From assembly GCA_964250615.1 (NCBI GenBank), contig CAXUGM010000009.1: DNA of 64,000 nucleotides. One strand, given 5' to 3'. Position 1 is the first letter of the stretch, and each line of letters opens with the position of its first letter. The stretch is from Blautia sp900556555 (GTDB lineage Bacteria; Bacillota; Clostridia; Lachnospirales; Lachnospiraceae). The notes below the pieces were generated by a model, which was not told the DNA's origin, made no database searches, and worked only from the letters and a program-made list of their open reading frames with translations. The position numbers and the translations under genes were made by a program. Shown here piece by piece: positions 34,759-43,628 of this stretch.

Positions 34759-35295
34759 ATGGACAGATATATGAAGGCACCTCTGGATAAAGAAGAGGTA
34801 AAGACCCTCAAGGCAGGGGATTATGTTTATATTACAGGAACAATTTATACAGCAAGAGATGCTGCACATTTGAGAATGTCCCAGGCGTTGGACAGAGGAG
34901 AAAAACTTCCCATTGAATTAGATGGCAATGTGATTTACTATATGGGACCGACTCCGGCAAGAGAGGGACGTCCTATTGGTTCCGCAGGCCCTACAACAGC
35001 CAGCCGTATGGATAAATATGCACCGAGACTGCTTGACCTGGGACTTACCGGAATGATTGGAAAAGGAAGAAGAAAACAGGAAGTAACAGATGCAATTGTA
35101 AGAAATGGCTCTGTATTCTTCGCAGCCGTAGGCGGTGCCGGAGCACTTCTTTCTAAATGTATCAAAAAAGCAGAAGTCATTGCATACGAAGATTTAGGTA
35201 CAGAAGCAATCCGTAAACTGGAGGTAGAAAATCTTCCGGTTATCGTGGTAATTGATTCCGAAGGAAGAAATCTGTACGATGAAGTTTGTAAATAA
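34759..35295 (+). CDS. Mesaconase / class I fumarate hydratase, beta subunit
   Basis: A 178-residue beta subunit (C-terminal FumA domain). It contains LKAGDYVYITGTIYTARDAAH, YYMGPTPAREGRPIGSAGPT with the substrate-binding TTASRMD, and VGGAGALLSKCIKKA. It completes the hydratase encoded just upstream, 53 bp away. AACATGGAGG stands in front of the ATG. It is the last gene of the pathway block and is followed within 20 bp by a terminator made from the 52-bp repeat family. Confidence 0.91.
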   Translation: MDRYMKAPLDKEEVKTLKAGDYVYITGTIYTARDAAHLRMSQALDRGEKLPIELDGNVIYYMGPTPAREGRPIGSAGPTTASRMDKYAPRLLDLGLTGMIGKGRRKQEVTDAIVRNGSVFFAAVGGAGALLSKCIKKAEVIAYEDLGTEAIRKLEVENLPVIVVIDSEGRNLYDEVCK

Positions 35296-35310
35296 AAGAT
35301 AGGATTTATG

Positions 35311-35355
35311 AAGTAGGCTTTATTTGTCAATTGGCAGATGAAAGCCTACTTTTTT
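35311..35355 (+). terminator. Terminator of the histidine-methylaspartate operon
   Basis: AAGTAGGCTTT (35311-35321) pairs with AAAGCCTACTT (35341-35351), followed by a T-run. The stem is built from the TAGGCT/AGCCTA dyad of the repeat family described at 60.6 kb. Confidence 0.85.
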
Positions 35356-35370
35356 TCGGACAAAATAGGC
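35314..35370. repeat. 1.5-unit copy of the 52-bp TAGGCT/AGCCTA repeat
   Basis: TAGGCT at 35314, AGCCTA at 35343 and TAGGC at 35366 have offsets of 29 and 23 bases. These are the same as in the six-unit array at 60583-60849, where offsets are 29 (once 30) and 22-24. The 17 bases following AGCCTA also resemble array unit 2, with CTTTTTTT in both. Confidence 0.7.
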
Positions 35371-35462
35371 AGAATCAAAATGGTTATACTGAAAAAAAGA
35401 ATCATATGTTGTCTGCATTTGTGTTATAATTTTTTTAGAGTGAAAACGAAAGGAAGATGCAT

Positions 35463-36008
35463 ATGACAGAAGATAAATTATTAAACCAGGCAGAGTTATG
35501 TGGATTCGACCATGCGTGTATCATAGAAACCAATAAATTGATTTTTGACAGCAAATTCCGGCAATTCTGTGAGATGAATTATTGCGGTAATTATGATAAT
35601 AATTATTCCTGCCCGCCAGCTTGCGGGACTCCGGAGGAATTAAAAGAGAAAGCATTGAAATTTTCTCATGCCCTGGTTCTTCAGACCATTACCCCGGTGA
35701 AAAACATTGCGGATGATGAGGAGACAAAGATAATCAAGCATCATCATAATGAAATGACCTGGGATTTCATCCAAAAGGTTGAAGAAGAGCTTTCGGAATT
35801 TCTTCCTGCCATGGCAGGCCCATGCGGACTTTGCAGTCCCTGTGCAAAAAAAGAAGGAAAACCATGCAGATTTCCGGAGAAAAAAGCCTCCTGTCTGTCA
35901 GCTTACTGTATTCAGGTAGATGCCATGGCTAAGGTCTGTGGAATGGAATATTATTGCGAAGGTGAAGTGGCCTTCTTTAGTTTGTTATTTTTTGACGGAA
36001 AGAAATAA
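35463..36008 (+). CDS. DUF2284 family metal-binding protein
   Basis: A 181-residue cysteine-rich protein: CGNYDNNYSCPPACGTPEEL near residue 40, then GPCGLCSPCAKKEGKPCRFPEK and CLSAYC in the C-terminal half, ending VAFFSLLFFDGKK. The pattern fits DUF2284 proteins, thought to bind metal or Fe-S clusters; function is unknown. I chose the ATG at 35463, six bases after AGGAAG; the earlier ATG at 35457 abuts the ribosome site. A TATAAT-type -10 lies about 35 bp upstream, so it is probably transcribed on its own. Confidence 0.85.
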   Translation: MTEDKLLNQAELCGFDHACIIETNKLIFDSKFRQFCEMNYCGNYDNNYSCPPACGTPEELKEKALKFSHALVLQTITPVKNIADDEETKIIKHHHNEMTWDFIQKVEEELSEFLPAMAGPCGLCSPCAKKEGKPCRFPEKKASCLSAYCIQVDAMAKVCGMEYYCEGEVAFFSLLFFDGKK

Positions 36009-36074
36009 CAGAGGACAAAAATCAGAAAATGGTGTATAATAGACATAGAATAGATTACAACAGGAGAAAAAGAA

Positions 36075-36857
36075 ATGGACAACGCAAGACTTGAACTGAT
36101 TCGGAAAATTCAAACACAAAAAGAAGTATTTACTATACTTTCCAGAGCAACAAGATTACCCTTTGTTATTTGTGATCCGGAGAGTTTTAATGACCAGATT
36201 TGGATTTTCGAGGAAAAGGAAACTTTAGAAGAAGTCGTAAAACCACTGGTAGAAAAGAAAAATCCTCTGGCATCTATCCGGGTAGAAAATCAGAGTTTCC
36301 TGAGCTTCTATACGGTGTTATATACGCTGGGTGTCAACAGTGTGGTATATTTTGGGAAGGATGAGAAAACGGAACTGGATTTAGAAGAAATTGTGAAAAA
36401 GCCTGATTTTTCCAAACTTCCGGAAGAGAAAAGACCGCTGCTGAATCCACAGCTTCAGCTTTCCGGTATTTATTTCATGCAGGAACTGCGCCGTGGTGTG
36501 GAAATGGAAGAAAAAGAAAATCTAAAAGAACTGGAAGAAGAGACCGCAGCCAATCTGGTCAAGAGTAAATATCTGGTGGCTGTCAATAAGCCGGAAGAAG
36601 GACAGAGTCCTGAAAATGTGCAGGTTCCATATATCAAGACACAAAATGGAGATATTTACCAGCCGGTTTTTTCCGATGCAGAAGAATTTAGAAAATTCAA
36701 TAAAGAGAATAAATTTACTGCAATGCTGGTAGCTTTTGAAAATCTTGAAAAAGTAGTGATTCCTGTGGCCAAGGGTGTAGCGGTGAACCCTCAAGGTTTT
36801 AATCTGGTACTTCCAAAGGAAAAAATCGGAGCCATGAGACAAAGATTCGGGCTTTGA
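36075..36857 (+). CDS. SseB-like protein
   Basis: A 260-residue soluble protein. The C-terminal ~110 residues resemble the SseB N-terminal-type domain (KYLVAVNKPE, YIKTQNGDIYQPVFSDAEEF, VIPVAKGVAVNPQGFNLVLPKE). The first 150 residues are rich in Glu/Lys and are not recognised. It is common in Clostridia next to housekeeping genes; function unknown. A TATAAT-like -10 is present about 40 bp upstream, and AGGAG precedes the ATG. It likely leads an operon with the PHP protein and homoserine dehydrogenase. Confidence 0.75.
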   Translation: MDNARLELIRKIQTQKEVFTILSRATRLPFVICDPESFNDQIWIFEEKETLEEVVKPLVEKKNPLASIRVENQSFLSFYTVLYTLGVNSVVYFGKDEKTELDLEEIVKKPDFSKLPEEKRPLLNPQLQLSGIYFMQELRRGVEMEEKENLKELEEETAANLVKSKYLVAVNKPEEGQSPENVQVPYIKTQNGDIYQPVFSDAEEFRKFNKENKFTAMLVAFENLEKVVIPVAKGVAVNPQGFNLVLPKEKIGAMRQRFGL

Positions 36858-36885
36858 TGAAACATTGGTGAAAGGAGATGATGTC

Positions 36886-37704
36886 ATGAAAATTGACATG
36901 CATTGCCATACAAAAGAAGGTTCTATTGATGGAAAGGTTCCAATAGAGGAATATATCCGTATGCTCAGAAATCAGGGATTTGGCGGAATGTTAGTGACAG
37001 ACCACGATTCTTACGGTGGATACCGCCAGTGGAAAAAGAATATCAAGGGGGATAAATACACCGATTTTCTGGTTTTAAAAGGAATTGAATATGATACCTT
37101 AGACGCAGGCCATTTTATTGTGATTATGCCGGAGAATATTAAGCTGAGGCTTCTGGAATTAAGAGGTATGCCCTTACAGATGCTGATTCCCATTGTCCAT
37201 AATTATGGTGGGATTCTTGGACCGGCACATCCTTGCGGAGAGAAATTCATGAGCTTTATGAATGCAAAGGCATACCAGAGAAATCCGGATATTATCAAAG
37301 AATTCGATTTTATGGAGACTTTTAATGCCTGTGAACCACAGTCTGTCAATGACAAGGCAAAAGCGATTGCTGACAAGTATGATCTTCCGGGAACAGGCGG
37401 AAGTGATGCACACCGTGCTGACTGTATCGGAATGGCTTACACGGAAATACCTGACGATGTTACCTGTGAGTCAGATTTGATCATGCATATTATGAAAGGC
37501 ACGAAGTTTGAATGTGGAGGCACGATCTATAATGGTACAGCAAAAGAAAAAATCGGAAAAGCCAAGACGGTTCTTTCCCATTCTTTCTGGGTCTACAACA
37601 AAGTAGGCGGATGGAGCAAAGCATTAAAACGCAGCAGTAAAATGAAAAAAGGCTATGTGGAACGTGTAGACGTGGAAAAAGTAAAGGAAAAAAAGGATGA
37701 GTAA
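36886..37704 (+). CDS. PHP domain metal-dependent phosphoesterase
   Basis: A 272-residue protein with the PHP signature: KIDMHCHTKEGSIDG at the N-terminus, LVTDHDSYGGY, and GPAHPCGE, TGGSDAHRADCIGMAYTE further on. The histidines and aspartates are the expected metal ligands. The reaction is not known; relatives act on nucleoside or phosphoester substrates. ATG at 36886 follows AAAGGAG by 8 bases. It overlaps homoserine dehydrogenase by 8 bp. Confidence 0.85.
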   Translation: MKIDMHCHTKEGSIDGKVPIEEYIRMLRNQGFGGMLVTDHDSYGGYRQWKKNIKGDKYTDFLVLKGIEYDTLDAGHFIVIMPENIKLRLLELRGMPLQMLIPIVHNYGGILGPAHPCGEKFMSFMNAKAYQRNPDIIKEFDFMETFNACEPQSVNDKAKAIADKYDLPGTGGSDAHRADCIGMAYTEIPDDVTCESDLIMHIMKGTKFECGGTIYNGTAKEKIGKAKTVLSHSFWVYNKVGGWSKALKRSSKMKKGYVERVDVEKVKEKKDE

Positions 37705-38995
37705 AAAAGTATTACATGCAGCACTTCTTGGGCTTGGAACTGTAGGAACAGGGGTGTACAAGGTATTAAAGAATCAGTTGCCAGAGATGGAACAGAAAAT
37801 CGGTGCTGTGGTGGAAATTAAAAAAATTTTAGTGAGAAACCTGAAAAAAGCAGCAGCAAAAATTCAAGAGCCGGAGCTTTTGACCAATAACTGGCAGGAA
37901 ATTCTTCAGGATGAAGAGATAGATATTGTCATTGAAGTTATGGGTGGTATAGAACCTGCCCGCACTTATATCACAGATGCTTTAAAAGCAGGGAAACATG
38001 TCGTAACAGCAAATAAAGATTTAGTAGCTTCTCATGGAGGGGAATTGCTGGACTGTGCGTCAGAGAATCATTGTGACTTTTTGTTTGAGGCATCCGTTGC
38101 AGGGGGGATTCCTATTATCCGCCCGCTGAAGCAGTGCCTGGCAGGGAATCACATATCAGAGGTTGTGGGAATCGTAAATGGAACTACGAACTTTATTCTC
38201 ACGAAGATGACACAGGAGGGAATGGAGTTTGCGGAAGCCCTGGCTCTGGCTACCAGACTTGGTTATGCGGAAGCAGACCCCACTGCGGATATCCAGGGAT
38301 ATGATGCGGGGCGGAAAATGGCGATTATGGCGTCCATTGCCTTTAATTCCAGAGTGACCTTTGATGATGTAAGCACCGAGGGCATTACCCATATTTCTTC
38401 TAAAGATATCCGTTATGCAAAAGAGTTAAACTGCGTCATTAAACTTCTTGGTGTGGCAAGAAATACAGAGACAGGAATCGAAGTGACGGTACAGCCTATG
38501 CTGGTTCCGGAAAATCATCCGTTGGCTACGGTAAATGATTCTTTTAATGCAGTATTTGTTCATGGAGATGCAGTGGATGACACCATGTTCTATGGCCGTG
38601 GAGCCGGAGAGCTGCCTACAGCCAGTGCCATTGTGGGGGATGTTTTTGATATCGTAAGAAATATTCTCTTCCAGTGTACAGGACGTATTCACTGTACCTG
38701 TTACAAACAGATTCCGGTGAAAAGCCAGGAAGAGACAGAGAGCAGATTTTTCCTGCGGATTCATGTAGATGACAGCCCGGGCGTACTTGCAAGCATTGCC
38801 AGCGTACTGGGAAATAACAAAGTAAGTATTGCCCAGATGATTCAGAAACACAAATATGAGAATCTGGCAGAGATTGTGGTGGTGACATCAAAAGTAAAAG
38901 AGGGAAATTTCAATGATGCTATGCTCATTTTGGAAAATATGAATGTAGTACATAAAATTTCTTCGATTATCAGGGTTTATGGAGAGGAAGCATGA
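37697..38995 (+). CDS. hom: Homoserine dehydrogenase
   Basis: A 432-residue enzyme reducing aspartate semialdehyde to homoserine. The N-terminal Rossmann motif ALLGLGTVGTGVYKVL binds NAD(P)H, GIVNGTTNFILTKM and EADPTADIQGYDAGRKMAI are catalytic-domain signatures, and the last ~80 residues form an ACT regulatory domain (FFLRIHVDDSPGVLASIASV). It is expected to be feedback-controlled by threonine through the ACT domain. It overlaps the upstream PHP gene and the downstream alaX gene (ATGA), so the genes are translationally coupled. Confidence 0.96.
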   Translation: MSKKVLHAALLGLGTVGTGVYKVLKNQLPEMEQKIGAVVEIKKILVRNLKKAAAKIQEPELLTNNWQEILQDEEIDIVIEVMGGIEPARTYITDALKAGKHVVTANKDLVASHGGELLDCASENHCDFLFEASVAGGIPIIRPLKQCLAGNHISEVVGIVNGTTNFILTKMTQEGMEFAEALALATRLGYAEADPTADIQGYDAGRKMAIMASIAFNSRVTFDDVSTEGITHISSKDIRYAKELNCVIKLLGVARNTETGIEVTVQPMLVPENHPLATVNDSFNAVFVHGDAVDDTMFYGRGAGELPTASAIVGDVFDIVRNILFQCTGRIHCTCYKQIPVKSQEETESRFFLRIHVDDSPGVLASIASVLGNNKVSIAQMIQKHKYENLAEIVVVTSKVKEGNFNDAMLILENMNVVHKISSIIRVYGEEA

Positions 38996-40194
38996 CAGAA
39001 AAATTATTTTATCAGGACAGCTATGTTTCTGAGTTTGAGGCAAACGTATTATCCTGCAATCCTCTTGGTTCTGACGGAAAATCAGAGGCAAAATATGAGG
39101 CGGTTCTTGACAGAACTGCCTTTTTTCCAGAAGGAGGAGGACAGAGCAGCGACACAGGTATTCTGTGTGCGGGAGAACAGATTGTACAGGTTCTTGATGT
39201 GCAGGAAAAAGATGGAATGGTACTGCATTATACCAGCGAGTTTTTGGAGCCGGGTACAGTGGTTCGTGGAAAACTGGATTTTCAGGAACGTTTTTCCAAA
39301 ATGCAGCAGCACACGGGAGAACATATTGTGTCAGGAATCGTACACAAACATTTTGGGTATAAGAATGTAGGATTTCATCTGGGAAAAGATGAGGTAACGA
39401 TGGATTATGACGGCCCACTCACCCAGGAAGAACTGCGTAAAATTGAATATGAGGCAAACCAGGCTGTTGTAGAAAATATTCCTATTCAGGTGCTGTATCC
39501 TTCAAAAGAAGAACTGGAGCATATTTTTTACAGAAGCAAAATTGAAATCCAGGGGCAGGTACGTATTGTGCAGATACCTGGATATGACAGTTGTGCCTGC
39601 TGTGCACCTCATGTGAAAACAACAGGAAGCGTGGGAATCATTAAGCTGGTTGGTGCGATTCATTATAAAGGCGGAATGAGGCTATCTATACTCTGTGGAT
39701 TTCGGGCACTGGCAGATTATAACCAGAAAGAGCAAAGTGTCGTGGCCATTTCCAACCGTCTTTCTGCAAAACAGGAACAGGTGGTACAGGCAGTAAACCG
39801 TCTGGAAGAAGAAATTGCATTTCAGAAGGAAAAAGTCAAGAAATTGCAGGAAAGATATGTGGCAGGATGCCTGGAAGACGCAAAAGAACAATGCAGAAGA
39901 CAGCCAGATGGGAATATTTTGCTGTTTGTGGAAGAACTGGATGCCATTGCCATGCGGAACTTTGTCAATGATGCCATGAAGCTGAGCAAAGGGTGCTGCG
40001 GTGTCTTTGCCGGGAATGACACGGAGGGATGGAAATATGTGCTGGGAAGCCAGGGACAGGATATCCGGGCAATTGGAAAGGCGTTAAACCAGCAGTTCCA
40101 GGGAAAAGGAGGCGGGAAACCGCCTATGATACAAGGGTCTCTTGTGGGAACAGAAGAGGACCTGAGGGGATTTTTACAGGTACTTTGTGAATAG
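38992..40194 (+). CDS. Alanyl-tRNA editing protein, long AlaX type with DHHA1
   Basis: A 400-residue trans-editing protein. An N-terminal beta-barrel (DRTAFFPEGGGQSSDTG) and the zinc/editing motif QQHTGEHIVSG precede CACCAPHVKTTGSVGI with its metal-binding cysteine and histidine. The C-terminal 140 residues are a coiled-coil plus DHHA1-like domain ending with a Gly-rich GKGGGKPPMIQGS. It hydrolyses mischarged Ser- or Gly-tRNA(Ala). Coupling to homoserine dehydrogenase is by a 4-bp overlap. Confidence 0.92.
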   Translation: MTEKLFYQDSYVSEFEANVLSCNPLGSDGKSEAKYEAVLDRTAFFPEGGGQSSDTGILCAGEQIVQVLDVQEKDGMVLHYTSEFLEPGTVVRGKLDFQERFSKMQQHTGEHIVSGIVHKHFGYKNVGFHLGKDEVTMDYDGPLTQEELRKIEYEANQAVVENIPIQVLYPSKEELEHIFYRSKIEIQGQVRIVQIPGYDSCACCAPHVKTTGSVGIIKLVGAIHYKGGMRLSILCGFRALADYNQKEQSVVAISNRLSAKQEQVVQAVNRLEEEIAFQKEKVKKLQERYVAGCLEDAKEQCRRQPDGNILLFVEELDAIAMRNFVNDAMKLSKGCCGVFAGNDTEGWKYVLGSQGQDIRAIGKALNQQFQGKGGGKPPMIQGSLVGTEEDLRGFLQVLCE

Positions 40195-40266
40195 CAGACA
40201 AGGAGCATGAACCATATGCTGCTTACTTTCCGGCCTTTTTTGTCGGACAATTTCTCTGTGAAAATT

Positions 40267-40321
40267 ATTCTAACCATTATTCTAACCAGATATTGACAAG
40301 AATGGTTAGAATGATTAGAAT
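40267..40321 (+). promoter_or_regulatory. Promoter with overlapping multi-copy operator for the AlbA_2/HTH gene
   Basis: TTGACA (40293-40298) and TAGAAT (40316-40321) are spaced by 17 bp. ATTCTAACCA occurs directly twice (40267-40276, 40279-40288) and in inverted form as TGGTTAGAAT (40303-40312) and a one-mismatch TGATTAGAAT (40312-40321). The inner pair is a perfect 10-bp dyad, its right arm lying inside the promoter spacer. This is the layout expected for autorepression by the HTH protein encoded 30 bp downstream. Confidence 0.7.
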
Positions 40322-40351
40322 TTGGGTAGAATATTTACAGGAGGCGGTGAG

Positions 40352-41665
40352 ATGATTTTTCAGGAGAGCGAAACTGTAGAATTGAAGTCGATGGTAGTAG
40401 ACGACATAAAGAAGGAAATTATTGCATTTGCAAATTGTGAAGGTGGTAAATTGTATATCGGGGTTCAGGATGATGGAACCATAATTGGCGTAGATGACCC
40501 GGATGGAATTGCCTTGCAGATCAGCAACATGGTTCGGGACGCCATCAAACCAGATCTTACAATGTTCCTTCATTACAAGACATTGAATGAAGATGGGAAA
40601 CAGATTGTTGCTATTGATATTCAGCAGGGAACAGAACGGCCGTATTATGTTGCGAAGAAAGGTTTACGCCCAGAAGGTGTGTTTGTTCGTCAGGGATATT
40701 CGGCTGTACCAGCTACCAATACTGCAATCCGACGTATGATTAAGGAGACAGATGGAGATCATTTTGAGGAAATGCGGTCTCTGGAACAGAATTTAACTTT
40801 TGAGGCAGCCAAGAAAGAATTTTCCAAAAGAAATGTATCATTTGGAGAAGCCCAGATGAAGACACTAGGGATTATGACTCATGACGGAGTTTATACAAAT
40901 CTTGGACTTTTGCTGTCCGACCAGTGTGTGCACACAATTAAGGTGGCTGCTTTTGAGGGGACAACACAAAACCAGTTTAAGGATCGAAAAGAATTTTCAG
41001 GCTCTTTGTTCCAACAGATGGATGAAGTTTATGATTATATTGATTTTCGAAACCAGACACATTCCGCTTTTCAAAAGTTATACCGGATTGATCAGAGGGA
41101 TTATCCGGAAACTGCGGTCAGGGAAGCACTTCTGAACCTGCTTGTGCATCGTGAATATTCTTTCAGGGCAAGCACTTTTATCAGTCTGTACGAAGATCGT
41201 CTTGAATTTACTTCTATTGGAGGACTTGTAAGCGGTGTTACCTTGAATGATGTTTTGATGGGTATTTCTGTATGCCGAAATATGAAATTGGCAAATGTCT
41301 TTTACCGGTTGGAATTGATTGAAGCATATGGAACCGGAATATTGAAGATGAAAGAAGCCTATTCGGAAACGGGAAAGGAACCGAAGATTGAGATTTCCGA
41401 CAATGCTTTTAAAGTCATTCTTCCAAATCTGAATGTTCATACCAATCAGGAAAAGCAGGGTGCAAATAAAACCGAAGAATACTTAGCGCAGGAAGCAGTA
41501 ATCAATCTGGCAAAGCGGCAAGGAACTTTCACAAGAAAAGATGTAGAAAAGGAGCTGGAAATCAGCCAGACAACATGTGGACGTTTATTAAGACGGATGA
41601 TAGATAAAATGCAAATCATGCAGGAAGGCAAAGGGAAGAATACCCATTACCGTATTTTAGAATAA
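40352..41665 (+). CDS. AlbA_2 (Schlafen-type) ATP-binding protein with C-terminal HTH
   Basis: A 437-residue protein in three parts. Residues 1-130 form the AlbA_2/Schlafen-like domain (FQESETVELKSMVVDD; IGVQDDGTIIGVDDPDG). The central part is a HATPase_c_4-type region (YPETAVREALLNLLVHREYS; LYEDRLEFTSIGGL). The end is a winged helix (FTRKDVEKELEISQTTCGRLL). Such proteins are putative transcriptional regulators, and some relatives occur in defence loci. ATG at 40352 follows GGAGG; the earlier in-frame start at 40322 lies inside the promoter. Its own promoter carries a dyad operator, suggesting autoregulation. Confidence 0.85.
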   Translation: MIFQESETVELKSMVVDDIKKEIIAFANCEGGKLYIGVQDDGTIIGVDDPDGIALQISNMVRDAIKPDLTMFLHYKTLNEDGKQIVAIDIQQGTERPYYVAKKGLRPEGVFVRQGYSAVPATNTAIRRMIKETDGDHFEEMRSLEQNLTFEAAKKEFSKRNVSFGEAQMKTLGIMTHDGVYTNLGLLLSDQCVHTIKVAAFEGTTQNQFKDRKEFSGSLFQQMDEVYDYIDFRNQTHSAFQKLYRIDQRDYPETAVREALLNLLVHREYSFRASTFISLYEDRLEFTSIGGLVSGVTLNDVLMGISVCRNMKLANVFYRLELIEAYGTGILKMKEAYSETGKEPKIEISDNAFKVILPNLNVHTNQEKQGANKTEEYLAQEAVINLAKRQGTFTRKDVEKELEISQTTCGRLLRRMIDKMQIMQEGKGKNTHYRILE

Positions 41666-41709
41666 TCAGAAATTGAGAAGCAGGCAAAAGGTTTTTTAGA
41701 CTGCATTGT

Positions 41710-41747
41710 AAATATCTCTTGTTCACAACACAGAACAAGGGATATTT
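41710..41747 (+). terminator. Terminator after the AlbA_2 gene
   Basis: AAATATCTCTTGTTC (41710-41724) pairs with 41733-41747, GAACAAGGGATATTT, followed by further T residues. Confidence 0.85.
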
Positions 41748-41846
41748 TTTTGTTACACTGCCAGAAAAAGTTCAACCTGGGTTAAGTGATTGTTTTCATA
41801 TAGGGAATTGTATTGTATAATGGACTACATGAAAATAAAAGAGGGG

Positions 41847-43625
41847 ATGAAAAGATTTAAACTTATGAAACGAAAGATTCAATTAATTTTACGTTATTTT
41901 AAAGGGGCAAAGAGATATTTTCTGGCCGCAGTGCTTGCCTCTTTGCTCACAACCGTTTTCAATGCACTGACCCCGCAGATTTTCCGATTTACCATAGATT
42001 CTGTGCTGGAAGGGAATGACTATCCATATCTGGCAGAACATTTGTGGATCATGGCATTGATTTTGGTAGGTGTTGCACTTTTCTCAGGTGCAGCTATGTA
42101 TGTCAGCAGATATCATACTGCCAAGGCAGGAGAAAATTTTGCAAAAAACATGAGAGATGCTTTGTTTGCCCATGTGCAGAAATTGCCTATGAAATGGCAT
42201 GATAAGCATCAGACAGGAGATATTATCCAGCGCTGTACGTCTGATGTAGAAGTAATCCGAAACTTTGTGGTAACACAGCTTCTGGAAGTGTTCAGGACTG
42301 TGTTTTTGGTGGCAGTTTCTTTTTCCATTATGGTGTCCATGAATGTGAAATTATCTCTCATTGTACTTCTGTTTGTACCTCTGGTCGTGGCATATTCCGG
42401 TATTTTCTACCGCTTGATTGCCAGAAGATTTACAGATGCAGACGAAGCAGAAGGAGCACTTTCTACGGTTGTTCAGGAGAATGCCACAGGGGTACGGGTA
42501 GTACGTGCCTTTGGAAGAGAAAAGTTTGAAATGGAGCGGTTCAGGGAGAAGAATGATATTTTTGCAAATCTCTGGATACGCCTTGGAACTTTATCGGGTT
42601 TGTACTGGGGTGTAGGAGATTTAATCACAGGACTTCAGGTAGTGACCATTATTGTGCTGGGTGCAGTGGAGGCAGTACATGGAACTATTACCGTGGGAGA
42701 GTTTATTGCATTTGCATCTTATAATACAACTTTAGTATGGCCAATCAGAGGACTTGGAAGAATTCTTTCGGATATGAGCAAGGCAGGGGTTTCTTTTGAG
42801 CGTGTGGATTATATTATCCGTGCCGCCGAAGAAGCTTACCAGGAAGAAAACAGGGAAGAAAACACAACTTTTGATATCCATTTTTCTCATGTAAATTTTG
42901 CGTATGAGGAAGGTCATCCTGTGCTTTCGAATCTTAATTTCTCCATTCCACAGGGAAGTACCCTGGGTATTTTGGGAGGTACGGGAAGCGGAAAATCAAC
43001 GCTGGTACAGCTTTTAAACCGCTTGTATGAGCTTCAGGAAGGACAGGGGGAGATTACTCTTGGAGGGAAAAATATCCGGGAAATTCCACTGGAATGGCTG
43101 CGGAATAACATCGGAATTGTGTTGCAGGAGCCCTTTTTATATTCCAGAACGATCAAGGAAAATATAGCAGCTTCTGTGCCGGATGCCACTATGGAAGAGA
43201 TTAGGCAGGCAGCTAAAATTGCCTGTGTGGATGATACTATCATGAGTTTTCCAGATGGCTACGATACTTTAGTAGGGGAGAGAGGAGTTACCCTTTCAGG
43301 AGGACAAAGACAGCGTGTGGCAATTGCAAGGATGCTTTTGCAGAAAGCTCCGATTATGATTTTTGATGATTCTTTATCAGCCGTGGATTCCCAGACGGAT
43401 GCTAAAATCCGTAAGGCATTGTCCCAATCCTGCAAAAACGCTACGGTGATTTTAATCTCCCATAGGATTACCACCTTGATGGGTGCAGATCAGATTTTGG
43501 TACTGAATCAGGGAAAAATCCAGGAACGGGGTACTCACGAAGAACTGATTTCCAGAGATGGAATTTACCGTCAGGTATATGAGATACAGATGAGCCAGGA
43601 TGACAGAATACAGGTGGAGGGATAA
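41847..43625 (+). CDS. ABC exporter half-transporter (degenerate-site partner)
   Basis: A ~592-residue half-transporter: six membrane helices in the first ~310 residues, then an ATPase domain with Walker A GGTGSGKST and signature LSGGQRQRVAIARM. In its Walker B, IMIFDDSLSAVD, the usual catalytic glutamate is aspartate. This is the pattern of the degenerate site in heterodimeric exporters of the BmrCD/TM287-288 type. The start is uncertain: a TATAAT lies at 41816-41821 over an in-frame ATG at 41820, so translation more likely begins at 41847 or 41865. It forms a pair with the next gene. Exported substrate unknown (drug or lipid). Confidence 0.9.
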   Translation: MKRFKLMKRKIQLILRYFKGAKRYFLAAVLASLLTTVFNALTPQIFRFTIDSVLEGNDYPYLAEHLWIMALILVGVALFSGAAMYVSRYHTAKAGENFAKNMRDALFAHVQKLPMKWHDKHQTGDIIQRCTSDVEVIRNFVVTQLLEVFRTVFLVAVSFSIMVSMNVKLSLIVLLFVPLVVAYSGIFYRLIARRFTDADEAEGALSTVVQENATGVRVVRAFGREKFEMERFREKNDIFANLWIRLGTLSGLYWGVGDLITGLQVVTIIVLGAVEAVHGTITVGEFIAFASYNTTLVWPIRGLGRILSDMSKAGVSFERVDYIIRAAEEAYQEENREENTTFDIHFSHVNFAYEEGHPVLSNLNFSIPQGSTLGILGGTGSGKSTLVQLLNRLYELQEGQGEITLGGKNIREIPLEWLRNNIGIVLQEPFLYSRTIKENIAASVPDATMEEIRQAAKIACVDDTIMSFPDGYDTLVGERGVTLSGGQRQRVAIARMLLQKAPIMIFDDSLSAVDSQTDAKIRKALSQSCKNATVILISHRITTLMGADQILVLNQGKIQERGTHEELISRDGIYRQVYEIQMSQDDRIQVEG

Positions 43626-43628
43626 GAA

